Source: Acheta domesticus (Eukaryota; Arthropoda; Insecta; Orthoptera; Gryllidae). From it: a stretch of DNA of 64,000 bases. The notes below the pieces were generated by a model. That model saw only the letters and a program-made list of their open reading frames with translations. It had not been told where the DNA came from and did not search any database. The stretch is taken from assembly GCA_031308135.1 (NCBI GenBank), contig JAHLJT010009419.1:39115221-39179220 (forward strand). The letters are read 5' to 3'. Of this stretch, positions 24,640 to 35,666 are shown piece after piece; the first letter of the stretch is position 1; each line of letters opens with the position of its first letter. The position numbers and the translations under genes are program-made.

Positions 24640-25655
24640 GTCTCGCTCGCTCTCTCTGTCTCGCTCGCTGTCTCTCGCTCGCTCGCTCTCTCTCGCTCGC
24701 TCTCTCTCTCTCGCTCGCTCTCTTTCTCTCGCTCGTTCTCTTTCTCTCGCTCGTTCTCTTTCTCTTGCTCGCTCTTTCTCTCGCTCGCTCTCTTTCTCTC
24801 GCTCGCTCTCTTTCTCTCGCTCGCTCTCTTTCTCTCGCTCGCTCTCTTTCTCTCGCTCGCTCTCTTCTCTCGCTCGCTCTCTTCTCTCGCTCGCTCTCTT
24901 CTCTCGCTCGCTCTCTTTCTCTCGCTCGCTCTCTTTCTCTCGCTCGCTCTCTTTCTCTCGCTCGCTCTCTTCTCTCGCTCGCTCTCTTTCTCTAGCTCGC
25001 TCTCTTTCTCTAGCTCGCTCTCTTTCTCTCGCTCGCTCTCTTTCTCTCGCTCGCTCTCTTTCTCTCGCTCGCTCTCTTTCTCTCGCTCGCTCTCTTTCTC
25101 TCGCTCGCTCTCTTTCTCTCGCTCGCTCTCTTTCTCGCGCTCGCTCTCTTTCTCTCGCTCGCTCTCTTTCTCTCGCTCGCTCTCTTTCTCTCGCTTGCTC
25201 TCTTTCTCGCGCTCGCTCTCTTTCTCGCGCTCGCTCTCTTTCTCGCGCTCGCTCTCTTTCTCGCGCTCGCTCTCTTTCTCGCGCTCGCTCTCTTTCTCGC
25301 GCTCGCTCTCTTTCTCGCGCTCGCTCTCTTTCTCGCGCTCGCTCTCTTTCTCGCGCTCGCTCTCTTTCTCGCGCTCGCTCTCTTTCTCGCGCTCGCTCTC
25401 TTTCTCGCGCTCGCTCTCTCTCTCTGTCTCGCTTTCTCTCTCTCGCTCGTTCTTGCTCTCTCACTCACTCTCGTTCGCTCGCTCTCTCTCGCTCTCGCTC
25501 GCTCTCTCTCGCTCTCGCTCGCTCTCTCGCTCTCGCTCGCTCTCTCGCTCTCGCTCGCTCTCTCGCTCTCGCTCGCTCTCTCGCTCGCTCTCTCTCGCTC
25601 GCTCTCTCTCGCTCTCGCTCGCTCTCTCGCTCGTTCTCTCTCTCTCTCTCTCACC
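24640..25655. repeat. CT-rich minisatellite (18-bp unit)
   Basis: About 1 kb of TCTCTTTCTCTCGCTCGC-type units. From about 25,200 to 25,400 a homogenised variant with TCGCGCTCGC dominates; at both ends it decays to irregular CTCTCGCTCGC. Plus strand is almost pure pyrimidine apart from G in CGC. Because the period is divisible by three, Ser/Leu/Arg and Glu/Arg frames stay open on both strands; I read these as by-products of the repeat. Confidence 0.9.
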
Positions 25656-25659
25656 TGTT

Positions 25660-27930
25660 CTCGGCCCCTAAGCTTGTTGGTTTGTGCATTTGCCCGCCAG
25701 AATCCCTCAGTCTCTTCTCCTCTGCCTTAAGCTATTTCACACATCTTCCTGTTCAATAACTATCATTTTCTAATTGAAATCGCAATTTCACCGTCCCCGT
25801 TATATTATCACCATCATCACTCCAGGATGGATCACCGGGACACTCCTTTATACTGTGATATAAAAAATGGTCTCGTTTGCATATATTTGTATATCCGCGA
25901 AAAAAAATAGAAGTACCTCGTGGACTTATATGCGGTTTTCGCCATTTCAATAATGTTCATCGTTGGAATTGTTTAGAACGTGTATTTGAGGTCTTGGTGT
26001 GTAACGCCATTCTACATTATATAAAAATAAAATATATGAAAGAAAAAGTAATCATAATTTTTCAAAATGTTATCAGGTGTAAACAGAATCAGTGCCTCAT
26101 AAATTCAGTATCTCGGTTTTCTGCTTATGTCTTAGAACCTTCCCAATGTGATATTTGTGAGCGCGCATTTTGTATTAAAATATTCACTTTAACATGTGAT
26201 TCTCACTTGAAATTCAAGGCATTTTTGTATCTGTAAAATTTTGCGTTTCTTTTAATTTCAATTAGGACGGGGGGACGGAATGAAACAACGGGGCAGGGCG
26301 GAGCGAGAAAGGGAGGAGCATATTCACCACAAGCCTCTGTTTCCTGGCATATTATTGGTTACCTATTGAAACATCATGTGCATTGCTTGATACTGCTATG
26401 TAGCAAAAACGACTGATAATAGAGCAAAATTTGTCTTAAACGGTCGAAATTGGATATAGAATAAATTGGTCATTATTACAGGTAGATGCTAAATGTAGGT
26501 GGAATAAATATAGATAAACATAATATAATATAATGGAATAAATAAATATAATATAAATATGGAAAGTGACTTCATACGTAATTTGGCTTTTAGCAATAAG
26601 TTCAAGTATACGTATGTCAACACTTTTAGCATACACAGTTAATCTACAAAAATACCGAAAAGTTTCTGGTAAATACCGAAACGTTTCTGGTAAATAGATC
26701 GTCGATCTCTTGCACTTTTTTCAGACCATTGTTTTTCTCATTGGTAGAGTATATATTCTTATCTGAAACAGATATTAATTCCCCGCGAGATAAGCAATGC
26801 TCGATTCCTATTGTAGAAAATGTGAAAAAGTTTTTGTAGGAAATAATATACAGTATTACTTCCTGCTACTCTTACGCTTCCTGTGGATCAAAATCGCAAA
26901 TTCCTCTGGAAGCTGTAACAATCTAATATATGTTAATATACTAAATGTGCCGGACAAAGAGGGACGGGACAGAGCCAAGAGCGACGAAACAGGGCAGATC
27001 GGTTCGGTGTGTAGCGTGGCAGGTCGAGGCGGGGAGGAGCGGAACGGAACGTGACGTTGGGGGGGCGGAGCCGGGTGTAGCGTGACGGTGCGGGGCAGGA
27101 CGGAACAGCGAGAGACGAAGCGGTGCAGATCCAGGAAGAGCAGGGCGGATTGTGAGGGAGGGTGGAAGGGGTGGAGTGGTGCGAGGCGAGACGGAGCGGA
27201 GTGAGAGAGGGACATAAATAGTTTTACTTCCCTTTTACACCATGGAATTAATGGGGATATCATGTTCTATTCATTGATTTTCCTCTCTAATGGAACCTAA
27301 TAGTTGGTTGTAATAAATACACGAGCAATGTCGGGTACTCCAGGTGGTATTTTTATGACCTTACTTTTTGCTTTCTTACATTTCTCTTTATCTCTGTGCA
27401 CCAGCCATTTACACACTATTACGAACAAGATTGTTGTTCAGTAGAGAAACAAGAGATTGCTCTAAAAGGCATTTACATGTGACAAAAGCATCAAAGGCAT
27501 CTCATTTGTCTAAGGTGCGTTTTAATGTGAACGGAACGCTCATTCTGATTCTAAGCTAAGCTTTATTATGGTACATGAATTTTACAAGGTTTGTTTAAAT
27601 TGCTGTTTCATTCAGACAAAATAATTTCAACAATGCAGATGCGTGTCTCTATTAACGAATGCTTTCAAAATACGTCGCCTTTTTGTAATGATGTCCACCA
27701 TATAGCATGCCACAACACTTGGCACACCTATTTATTTACCGTCAAAAACCAGGAAAATCTCTATGTCACGTATTGACGAGAAGTATTGTTACGCTAACAT
27801 TGTGATACTGCAACCATTAAAATCTGTAAATGAGTTCAAATGGTATAATGTCGCGGAGAAACAAAATCTACTATGTAAGTTATAATCCGCTTCCCTCGTG
27901 TGAGATAAAAACAAAGGGATTGGACGAACC
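25660..27930. other. Intergenic sequence, no gene seen
   Basis: Mostly AT-rich. It contains a 22-bp direct repeat (AAATACCGAAA-GTTTCTGGT, twice) at about 26,648-26,695 and a G-rich, irregular purine tract at 26,950-27,210. No supported gene. Confidence 0.45.
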
Positions 27931-27934
27931 GAAA

Positions 27935-28400
27935 ACCGGCCCGCTCCGGCGCGTCTTCCTGTTCCGCGGAGCGACGAGCGAAGCTTTCCAACGGCAGACG
28001 CGGGGTGGGCAGTTCCGCCTTCGCAGCCAGACCGGCCAGTGTCGAAGCTACGTAACGTAACGCGAATTACCCGCGCTGCCGCAGCGGGGAGGGCGGCGCT
28101 GCAGGGCGGCGCGGGGCGGCGCAGACTCCTTGGAGATTTACACACTCCCGATGCTGGTGGCGTACTTTCACACGTAGCCACCTTATCTATCCCTTCGCCC
28201 GCGATTTATGATCGGACTGGTTGGCGGCGGCGCGGCGCTCGGGCGCAGGCGGTGGCGGCGAAGCCGGCGGAGGTGACAGAGGTGACGATAGACGTGGTGG
28301 AAGAAGTAGCAGTAAAGTGGAGGTGGAGATGGAGGCAAAACTATACTAGGCGCATCTACATTTGGAGACAAACGTGGTGATGGAAGTACGGGCAGAGCTG
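27935..28400. other. GC-rich block leading into the 12-bp array
   Basis: CpG-rich sequence with words such as GGCGGCGC and GGTGGCGG, increasingly periodic towards 28,400. No gene recognised. Confidence 0.4.
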
Positions 28401-29362
28401 GAGGCGTGCGTGGAGGTTTGCGTGGAGGTTTGCGTGGAGGTTTGCGTGGAGGTTTGCGTGGAGGTTTGCGTGGAGGCTTGCGTGGAGGCTTGCGTGGAGG
28501 CTTGCGTGGAGGCGGGCGTGGAGGCGGGCGTGGAGGCGGGCGTGGAGGCGGGCGTGGAGGCGGGCGTGGAGGCGGGCGTGGAGGCGGGCGTGGAGGCGGG
28601 CGTGGAGGCGGGCGTGGAGGCGGGCGTGGAGGCGGGCGTGGAGGCGGGCGTGGAGGCGGGCGTGGAGGCGGGCGTGGAGGCGGGCGTGGAGGCGGGCGTG
28701 GAGGCGGGCGTGGAGGCGGGCGTGGAGGCGGGCGTGGAGGCGGGCGTGGAGGCGGGCGTGGAGGCGGGCGTGGAGGCGGGCGTGGAGGCGGGCGTGGAGG
28801 CGGGCGTGGAGGCGGGCGTGGAGGCGGGCGTGGAGGCGGGCGTGGAGGCGGGCGTGGAGGCGGGCGTGGAGGCGGGCGTGGAGGCGGGCGTGGAGGCGGG
28901 CGTGGAGGCGGGCGTGGAGGCGGGCGTGGAGGCGGGCGTGGAGGCGGGCGTGGAGGCGGGCGTGGAGGCGGGCGTGGAGGCGGGCGTGGAGGCGGGCGTG
29001 GAGGCGGGCGTGGAGGCGGGCGTGGAGGCGGGCGTGGAGGCGGGCGTGGAGGCGGGCGTGGAGGCGGGCGTGGAGGCGGGCGTGGAGGCGGGCGTGGAGG
29101 CGGGCGTGGAGGCGGGCGTGGAGGCGGGCGTGGAGGCGGGCGTGGAGGCGGGCGTGGAGGCGGGCGTGGAGGCGGGCGTGGAGGCGGGCGTGGAGGCGGG
29201 CGTGGAGGCGGGCGTGGAGGCGGGCGTGGAGGCGGGCGTGGAGGCGGGCGTGGAGGCGGGCGTGGAGGCGGGCGTGGAGGCGGGCGTGGAGGCGGGCGTG
29301 GAGGCGGGCGTGGAGGCGGGCGTGGAGGCGGGCGTGGAGGCGGGCGTGGAGGCGGGCGTGGA
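28400..29362. repeat. 12-bp G-rich minisatellite, 71 uniform units plus variants
   Basis: After one GGCGTGCGTGGA-like unit come five units of GGTTTGCGTGGA and three of GGCTTGCGTGGA. Then GGCGGGCGTGGA is repeated without visible change from 28,511 to 29,362, which is 71 units (852 bp). The graded variants at the left edge are older forms and the long uniform block the youngest. The 12-base period keeps four of six frames open: Gly/Arg-rich and Val-Glu-Ala-Gly on plus, Pro/Arg-rich and Ala-Ser-Thr-Pro on minus. G runs on the plus strand could form two-tier quadruplexes. Confidence 0.95.
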
Positions 29363-30370
29363 GAAGGAGGTGAAGCGAAGATACGATGAGAAGGTGGAGG
29401 ATTCGGGTGGGGTGGGGGAGTCAGTGGCGACAATGCAGTCTGTTGCAGAGGTGAATACGGAAACGGACCTGCAGCGAATGAAAGAGGAAAACGCGGAGGC
29501 GAGAAGCAGTCGCGGCTGATAGTTGCAGTGATGGCGACACAAAACGAGGGAAATAGGACCGATGAAATTACGTGAACTCTTTTGCAGATAAACTGCGCAC
29601 ATTACAATCGCATTCGGGTTTTAACGAGTTTCATCCCTTATGAGTTAGCATGTGGAAAAGTATGTTTAAAATTGCAATATATTTCCTATATGTATCGTCT
29701 AAAAATTGCGGAATACGAAGATAACTCCGATGAGCATCGATGTTAGTATATTCTGATTCACTGCAATCCCAAAGGAGTGACAATTTACTTATCTGCTCTT
29801 TTTTATAACTCATTGTCATTTATTAGGAATTAGTTTTGGGTCTATCTGATTCTCATTTTGTTAGTTTTTCATTTCCATGAATATTTTCAACACGTCTTTC
29901 CAAAAATGTTACTTATAAATAGTTAAAATTGTGATTTCATTGCGACATGTAATGACTATCGAATATTTCTTTACAGCCTTGTTGTTTACAATTGTTTTAA
30001 CTACTGGTATTAGTTCATACTATTTTTAAATGACCACACTTATTTAGTTAAAGGGTAAATTATGAGGACGACTATGAAAATTCATTCGAGAGTACAAACG
30101 AATTGTTTGTCGATACCTATGAAAATTATAAAAGCATTTGTATGAAATTTGGATTTGTATGCACTCGTGTGCTCTCCACTAACGGCAAACAGGAATTTAA
30201 TCGCATACCTAAGATTAAATCAAGAGTGTACATAGGGATGGTGTTTTTCTTCTCGAAGAAAAGTTTGCATCTCGGGATTCAAGGAATGTTAAATAACATA
30301 CCTACATAACAATAATAAAATTAAAGCTGAGAGAAATAATAAATTATTAACGTATCGATAGATTCCTTGT
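29363..30370. other. Intergenic sequence, no gene seen
   Basis: A short G-rich flank (29,363-29,520) still open in the frame of the array is followed by AT-rich sequence with no recognisable feature. Confidence 0.45.
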
Positions 30371-30394
30371 ATCTTCGTGTCTTGCCAAAAGGTA

Positions 30395-31830
30395 AGCGGA
30401 CTGAAAGCAGCGACGAGCGAGCAGCGTGCGGAGGCCAGCGGGGACGAGCGGGAGCGAACGAAAGCGAATGTGAGCGAGGAGAGACAAGCGGGGGTCAGTA
30501 GGAGGGAGCGAGCTGGCAAACGAAGCAAGGAAGGCTAAGAGGTTGGCGAACAGAAGCTCACGGGGGGCAAACGGGAGTAATCGGAGGCCAGCAGGAGCAT
30601 GGTGAGGAAGACGAGCGAAGACGAGCCTTGACCAGGAGCGTGGCAAGCACGAACGAACAGGGAGCAAGAAAGGAACGAGCGGGAATGGTCGGGACGGAAG
30701 CAGGGAAGCGAGCAGATATCAACGAGCGTGAGCGGGAGCAAGCAAGAATGTACAGGAGGGATAGGGAGCGAGCAGCAATTGGCAGGAGCTAGTGGGAGCG
30801 AGTGGGTGTCAGCGAGTGCGAGAGATCAGCGCGAGCGATCAGCGGAAGGAGGGAGTGGGGTGCGAATGGGTGCGAGCGTAGCAAGCACGGCTCAGCATGA
30901 GTGCACAGGAGCGTGCAGGAGTTAGCAGGTGCGAGTAGGGAGTATGAGGAGAACAAAGCAGGAGCGAGTACGGAGTGCGAGGAGAGCAAAGCATGAGCGA
31001 GTAGGGAGTGCGAGGAGAGCGAAGCGGGAGCGAGTAGGGAGTGCGAGGAGAGCAAAGCATGAGCGAGTAAGGAGTGCGAGGAGAGCAAAGCATGAGCGAG
31101 TAAGGAGTGCGAGGACAGCAAAGCAGGAGCGAGTAGGAAGTGCGAGGACAGCAAAGCATGAGCGAGTAAGGAGTGCGAGGACAGCAAAGCAGGAGCGAGT
31201 AAGGAGTGCGAGGAGAGCAAAGCAGGAGCGAGTAGGAAGTGCGAGGAGAGCGAAGCAGGAGCGAGTAGGGAGTGCGAGGAGAGCAAAGCATGAGCGAGTA
31301 AGGAGTGCGAGGAGAGCAAAGCATGAGCGAGTAAGGAGTGCGAGGAGAGCAAAGCATGAGCGAGTAAGGAGTGCGAGGAGAGCAAAGCATGAGCGAGTAA
31401 GGAGTGCGAGGAGAGCAAAGCAGGAGCGAGTAAGGAGTGCGAGGACAGCAAAGCAGGAGCGAGTAGGAAGTGCGAGGAGAGCAAAGCATGAGCGAGTAAG
31501 GAGTGCGAGGACAGCAAAGCAGGAGCGAGTAAGGAGTGCGAGGAGAGCAAAGCAGGAGCGAGTAGGAAGTGCGAGGAGAGCGAAGCAGGAGCGAGTAGGA
31601 AGTGCGAGGACAGCAAAGCAGGAGCGAGTAAGGAGTGCGAGGAGAGCGAAGCGGGAGCGAGTAGGGAGTGCGAGGAGAGCGAAGCGGGAGCGAGTAGGGA
31701 GTGCGAGGAGAGCGAAGCGGGAGCGAGTTGGGAGTGCGAGGAGAACTAGGCATGAGCGAGTAGGGAGTGCAAGGAGAGCGAAGCGGGAGCGAATAGGGAG
31801 TGCGAGGAGAGGTAAGCAGGGAGTGACCAG
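30395..31830. repeat. Purine-rich minisatellite (33-bp unit) with decayed flank
   Basis: From about 30,930 to 31,815 a 33-bp unit recurs about 26 times. It contains GAGTGCGAGGAGAGCAAAGC followed by A(T/G)GAGCGAGTA(A/G)G. Units differ at a few fixed positions (GAG/GAC, CATG/CAGG/CGGG, TAAGG/TAGGG/TAGGA) and the variants are intermixed, as expected from unequal exchange. The 30,395-30,930 part is an irregular GAGCG-rich version. The unit length is a multiple of three, so long frames are open on both strands. Confidence 0.9.
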
Positions 31831-31834
31831 CGAG

Positions 31835-32070
31835 CAAGCGGGGAACGAGCGGCGTCGGCTGCGCCCGGCGCTGGCCCGTCCGCCCGCCCGCCCACGGCGT
31901 TGCATAAGCGGGCCCCGCAGCCGGAGAGCGCGCGCTGGGCGTATGGTAATTCTGCTTGCAACTCCACTTTCTTTACAAGCGCTGCAGCGCGCGTGCCGGA
32001 TATGCCTCGGATAGCGCTCCACAAAGCGAGACCTACTTCGGCCATCCGACCTGACCGGATTCAACCCGAT
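31835..32070. other. GC-rich segment between minisatellite and SINE
   Basis: CpG-rich sequence with CGCCCGCCCGCCCAC near 31,880, similar in composition to other GC patches in the window. No gene recognised. Confidence 0.4.
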
Positions 32071-32074
32071 CTGA

Positions 32075-32545
32075 ACCGACCGATCGAATCGACCCTACCC
32101 GGCCTCAGCCGCTGTCTGGTGGAGAATTCCATTAGCGCTGCTCTGATCGGTAGTTTTCCATAGTTTCTTCGATCAACATCACGCGAATGCCGGAGAACTA
32201 CCCTAACAAATGGACAACAGATCGCGCGCGATCTTTCCTTCCTATTCCTTGACCTATACTCACCCCTTATACGCTTACACGTACATGCATTCCACTGCCA
32301 TGCGTGTCAGGAGGAGACCGGTAGGGAGCTTAGAGCTTGTCCCGGCTAGGGCAGTGCCCCGCTGGTGGGAGATACCTGGTTGGGGAAAATATCGTAAGCC
32401 GGCGGGTAGTTTGGCGCCGGATCTCGCCATTCAGCATGAGAAGATCATCGTCAGTTCTCGCGATAAAAGCATGCACTATACATACGAGGCTAATAACATT
32501 ACCATTGACGCGCTCGGAATCACTAATCAATTAAAACCAACCCGA
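32075..32545 (+). mobile_element. SINE copy lacking the tRNA head (plus)
   Basis: Starts near GACCGATCGAATCGACCC. It then carries GAGAATTCCATTAGC, CTGATCGGTAGTTTTCC, TCGATCAACATCACGCGAATGCC, GCGCGCGATCTTTCCTTCC, GGGAGCTTAGAGCTTGTCCC, GGCGCCGGATCTCGCCATTC and ATTGACGCGCTCGGAATCAC. It ends in AATCAATTAAA. Intact 3' end. Confidence 0.75.
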
Positions 32546-32988
32546 CCCGACTAGTCTTGGCCACTGCCACCCGTTCCAAACAGTCGCAACCTCGACCTCG
32601 CTCCGCGACAGCTGCAGGAAATTATTGGACGGAAATCAGCAGTTGCCTATCATCGCTCGATGTATCGCGTATCCGCTTTAGTATCGTGAAGTAGAATATA
32701 GAGCACTTGGCGAAGAAAACTTTCATCAGGACTACAGTTCTTATCCTAGAGTTTTTCACGATCAGTTCACTTATGAGATATTCACCAATAAAATGTACAG
32801 GTGTCTCGAGTAACCAGAGGCTCAGAGGCATTTTACCCGTGGAATTTTATCGTTTTCTTTTTATCGCCGTGACGTGCAGTTGGTTTCAATACATGGCAGA
32901 AAATTCCAAATAAACACAAACCACATAGGTGTCCTGTGTGTCTTTACAAATTGTTGATGGAGAAACGAGGTAAGAAAGTGAAACCGGA

Positions 32989-32993
<5 letters not shown>

Positions 32994-33039
<46 letters not shown>

Positions 33040-33040
33040 A
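32994..33040. repeat. (TA)n microsatellite
   Basis: Uninterrupted TA run immediately 5' of the CpG-rich block at 33.1 kb. Confidence 0.9.
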
Positions 33041-33092
33041 AACGAAATGTTATCACGGAGGTGAAAACAATGCGTTCCGATAGACTATGAAT

Positions 33093-33557
33093 TCAAACTA
33101 CGCGGCAGCGGCCGGCGCGCCTCGGAGTCGTGTAAGAGAGAGAACCGGAGTCTGAGTCGGTTCGGCGCGAGGGGCCGAGGGCGGCAAGGCGCGAGCAGTA
33201 AGAGAGAGAACGTTCTAGGGTGCGGATGTGCACGGTAGTGGAGAAAAGTTTCTGGAGTACAAACGCGCGAAGGGGGACGACAAGTGCCTCGGATGAAGAC
33301 GGATGAAGTGACTCAGACTGTCGATGGTGAAAGTAATGCACGTAGGCGTGGTGCCGCAGAATTAGGAAAGTTTTGACTACATAAAGTAAGTAACGGACGC
33401 GGAATTGTGACTCGAGAAGTGAGGCAAGACACGTCGACCAAGAGATCGTGATAAAGTGATGGAAGTGGGAGAGAAAACGGAACAATCCATCCGTGGTCGA
33501 GCTGAATAATAGTGAATCCGGTGAGCCATAGACTAGAATAATTGCTGGAGTTGGAAT
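33093..33557 (+). other. Possible promoter-proximal 5' UTR (CpG-rich)
   Basis: The plus strand is CpG-rich and purine-rich, with words such as GTGAAGTGAC, GATCGTGATAAAGTG and GAGAGAGAACG that resemble insect 5' untranslated leaders. A sequence with good donor form (AAAGTAAGTAAC) lies at about 33,384-33,395. No start codon opens a long frame. This reading rests on composition only. Confidence 0.3.
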
Positions 33558-33884
33558 TTGCGGGCGAGCGCTGTAGTAGCGTTGCAGCAGCGTTGGATAG
33601 CACGACAACGACCGGGAGTGGCGCGAGAACGGTGGCGGAGGGGCTCCGGTCTCCCGAACGCGGCCGAAGCTAACGAGTCTTCCCGAAGGGCCTGGCGGCG
33701 AACGGCGCGTGGACAGCTGGCGGACGAGGCGGGCGACAACGGCGGCGTGGCCGGACCTCCCTCCCCTTTCGTTGGCCCTCCCGGCGAGACGAAGAGGCCC
33801 GAACACATCAGCGCGGCGCCCGGTGCCGGCTTGCCAGCGGAGGAGCAGTGGAGGGATACGATTCTCAGGTTGGAGCGGCGCAGG
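33558..33884 (+). CDS. Candidate coding exon, function unknown
   Basis: A GC-rich frame without ATG stays open for about 109 codons. It ends at a possible splice donor, GCGCAG|GTAGAA, where the frame's stop codon would lie inside the intron. The translated end (EEQWRDTILRLERR) has a balanced, helix-like composition, unlike the low-complexity frames elsewhere in the window, while the middle is Gly/Pro/Arg-rich. I recognise no domain. It could be an internal or 5' exon of a gene extending beyond the window, or simply an open GC-rich frame. I see no partner exon on the plus strand. Confidence 0.25.
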
Positions 33885-33946
33885 TAGAAGGGTGGGAAGG
33901 GTAGCTAGGGGAAGGCAGTTTGCCCTTGAATAATGCTAATTTTAGA

Positions 33947-34193
33947 TCGAGGTTTCTTTTATTGTGTTCTAATGAAGCTAAGCATAGGATAAGGAATATT
34001 AAAAGCCACTCAATTGTAAAACAACTATATCGAGGTTTCCTTTATTGTTTTTAATGAAGCCAAGCATAGGATAAAGAATATTAAAAGTCACCTAATTGTA
34101 AAACCACTATATCGAGATTTCTTTCATTGTTCTCTAATGAAGCTAAGCATAGGATAAGGAATATCAAAAGCCACCTAATTGTAAAACAACTAT
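33947..34193. repeat. ~83-bp tandem repeat, three copies
   Basis: Units at 33,947-34,029, 34,030-34,111 and 34,112-34,193. Each begins TCGAGGTTTC or TCGAGATTTC and contains AAGCATAGGATAA and AATTGTAAAAC. Only a few differences separate the copies. Confidence 0.9.
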
Positions 34194-34329
34194 GGGTATA
34201 ATAAAAAGGAAAATTTGTCAACTACATTTTCTAGTGCATGCATGATCGTAACCGAAGCCCATTCCCGAACAAGCATCCCGGTCCCTTATATTTATTCTTG
34301 ATTTTGTGTAGTCAATCCACGACTCGTCT

Positions 34330-34331
<2 letters not shown>

Positions 34332-34386
<55 letters not shown>
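34332..34386. repeat. (TA)n microsatellite
   Basis: About 27 uninterrupted TA units. Confidence 0.9.
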
Positions 34387-34388
<2 letters not shown>

Positions 34389-34535
34389 ATGATAGATGAT
34401 ACTAGAATTGTTCCATTGATCAGAATGAAATTTCTAAATGGACCAGTATTTGTTCTCAAAAACTTGGTTTCAATACCACATAAAAAAGACAAACAAAGTC
34501 ACTCGACAATAATTTCACATGCGACGCACGTCTGA

Positions 34536-35519
34536 TTACACTGAGGTGACAAACATCACCTCCGAATATCGTGTCGGACCTTCTTTTGCCAGGCGAAGGG
34601 CAGCAACTCGATGTGGTATGAACTCAAAAAGTCGTTGGAAGTCCCCTGCAGAAATATTGAGGCAAAATATTACGGCCACTGTAGGCGTCCGAATTGCGAA
34701 AGTGTTGCCAGTGCAGGATTTTGGGCACGAACTGACCTCTCGATTGTACTCCATAAACGTTCTATGGGATTCATGTCGGGTGATCTCGGTAGCCAAATCA
34801 TCCGCTTGAATTGCCCAGAATGTTCTTCAAACCAATCGCAAATAATTGTGGCCCGGTGACATGTCGCATATCATCCATAAAAAACTATATCGTTGTTTGG
34901 GAGCATGAAGTCCATGAATGGCTGCAAATGGTCTCCAAGTAGCAGAATATAACCATTTCTAGACAGTGGATGGATCAGAGGACCCAGTCCACTTCTTGTA
35001 AAAAAAAGCCTACACCATTATGGAGCCTCCGCCAGTTTTCTCAGTGCCATATTGACAATTTGGGTCCATGGCTTCATGTGGTCTGCGCCACACTCGAGTC
35101 CTACCATCAGCTCTTACCAACTGAAATCGGGACTCCTTTGACCAAGTAACGGTTTTCTACTCGTCTGGCGTCTAATCGATATGGTCACGAGTCCAGGAGA
35201 CGCGCTGCAGACGATGTCATGGTGTGGCAAATCACTCGAGACGGTCTTCTGCTGCCATAGCTCATTAAAGGCAAATTTTGCCGCGCTGTCCAAACGGATA
35301 CGTTCATCGTACGTACTACATTGGTTTCTGCGCAGTGTTTCTTGTCTGTTAACTCTAACAAACGCCGCTGCATTCGGTCATTAAATGAAGGCTGTCGGCC
35401 ACTGCTTTGTCCGTGATGGGAGGTTATACCCCAACGATTTCCGAAATGGAATGTCCCATGCGTCTAGTTCCAACTATAATTCGGCGTTCAAAATCCGTTA
35501 ATTCCCGTGGTGCGGCCAT
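34536..35519 (-). pseudogene. Tc1-like transposase pseudogene
   Basis: The minus-strand frame opens at an ATG at 35,519 with MAAPRELTDFERR and GTRRMGHSISEI, matching the N-terminal DNA-binding region of Tc1-like transposases. A stop follows within about 30 codons, and the frame must shift several times to follow the homology. Near 34,740-34,800 the signature SPDMNPIERLW is visible, the conserved block around the last catalytic acidic residue of the family. The C-terminal frame ends with a TAA formed at the left TIR boundary. A DD34E transposase is expected for the family, but I cannot place the first two catalytic Asp residues safely in this decayed copy. Confidence 0.8.
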
Positions 35520-35666
35520 AATCACACCAGAAACCATATCACATGAATCACCTGAGTACAAATGAAAGCTCTGCCGAAGCACTGCCATTTTATACCTTTA
35601 ATACGCGATACTTACAGCCATCTGCAGTTTGCCTGTTGCTATCCCATGACTTTTGTCACCTCTGTG
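34539..35666 (-). mobile_element. Tc1-like DNA transposon, decayed
   Basis: The element is bounded by TA dinucleotides at 34,537-34,538 and 35,667-35,668, the target duplication of the Tc1/mariner superfamily. Its ends are CACTGAGGTGACAAA on the left and, in reverse complement, CACAGAGGTGACAAAAGTC on the right. About 1.13 kb long, it contains one broken transposase gene on the minus strand. Length and TIR form fit a Tc1-like element; the stops and frameshifts show it is inactive. Confidence 0.85.

Noticed and set aside
24508..25671. 387-codon Ser/Leu/Arg-rich frame and its minus-strand Arg/Glu partners
   Set aside because: Entirely produced by the 18-bp CT-rich tandem repeat, whose period is a multiple of three; frames are open on both strands.
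28183..29602. Four long frames across the 12-bp array
   Set aside because: The periodic repeat keeps several frames open at once; flanks show no domain, so no gene is called.
24640..31815. CRISPR-like arrays
   Set aside because: These are uninterrupted tandem repeats without unique spacers, in a eukaryotic setting.
30789..32064. Long frames on both strands across the 33-bp array
   Set aside because: Same explanation: a 33-bp period without stops.
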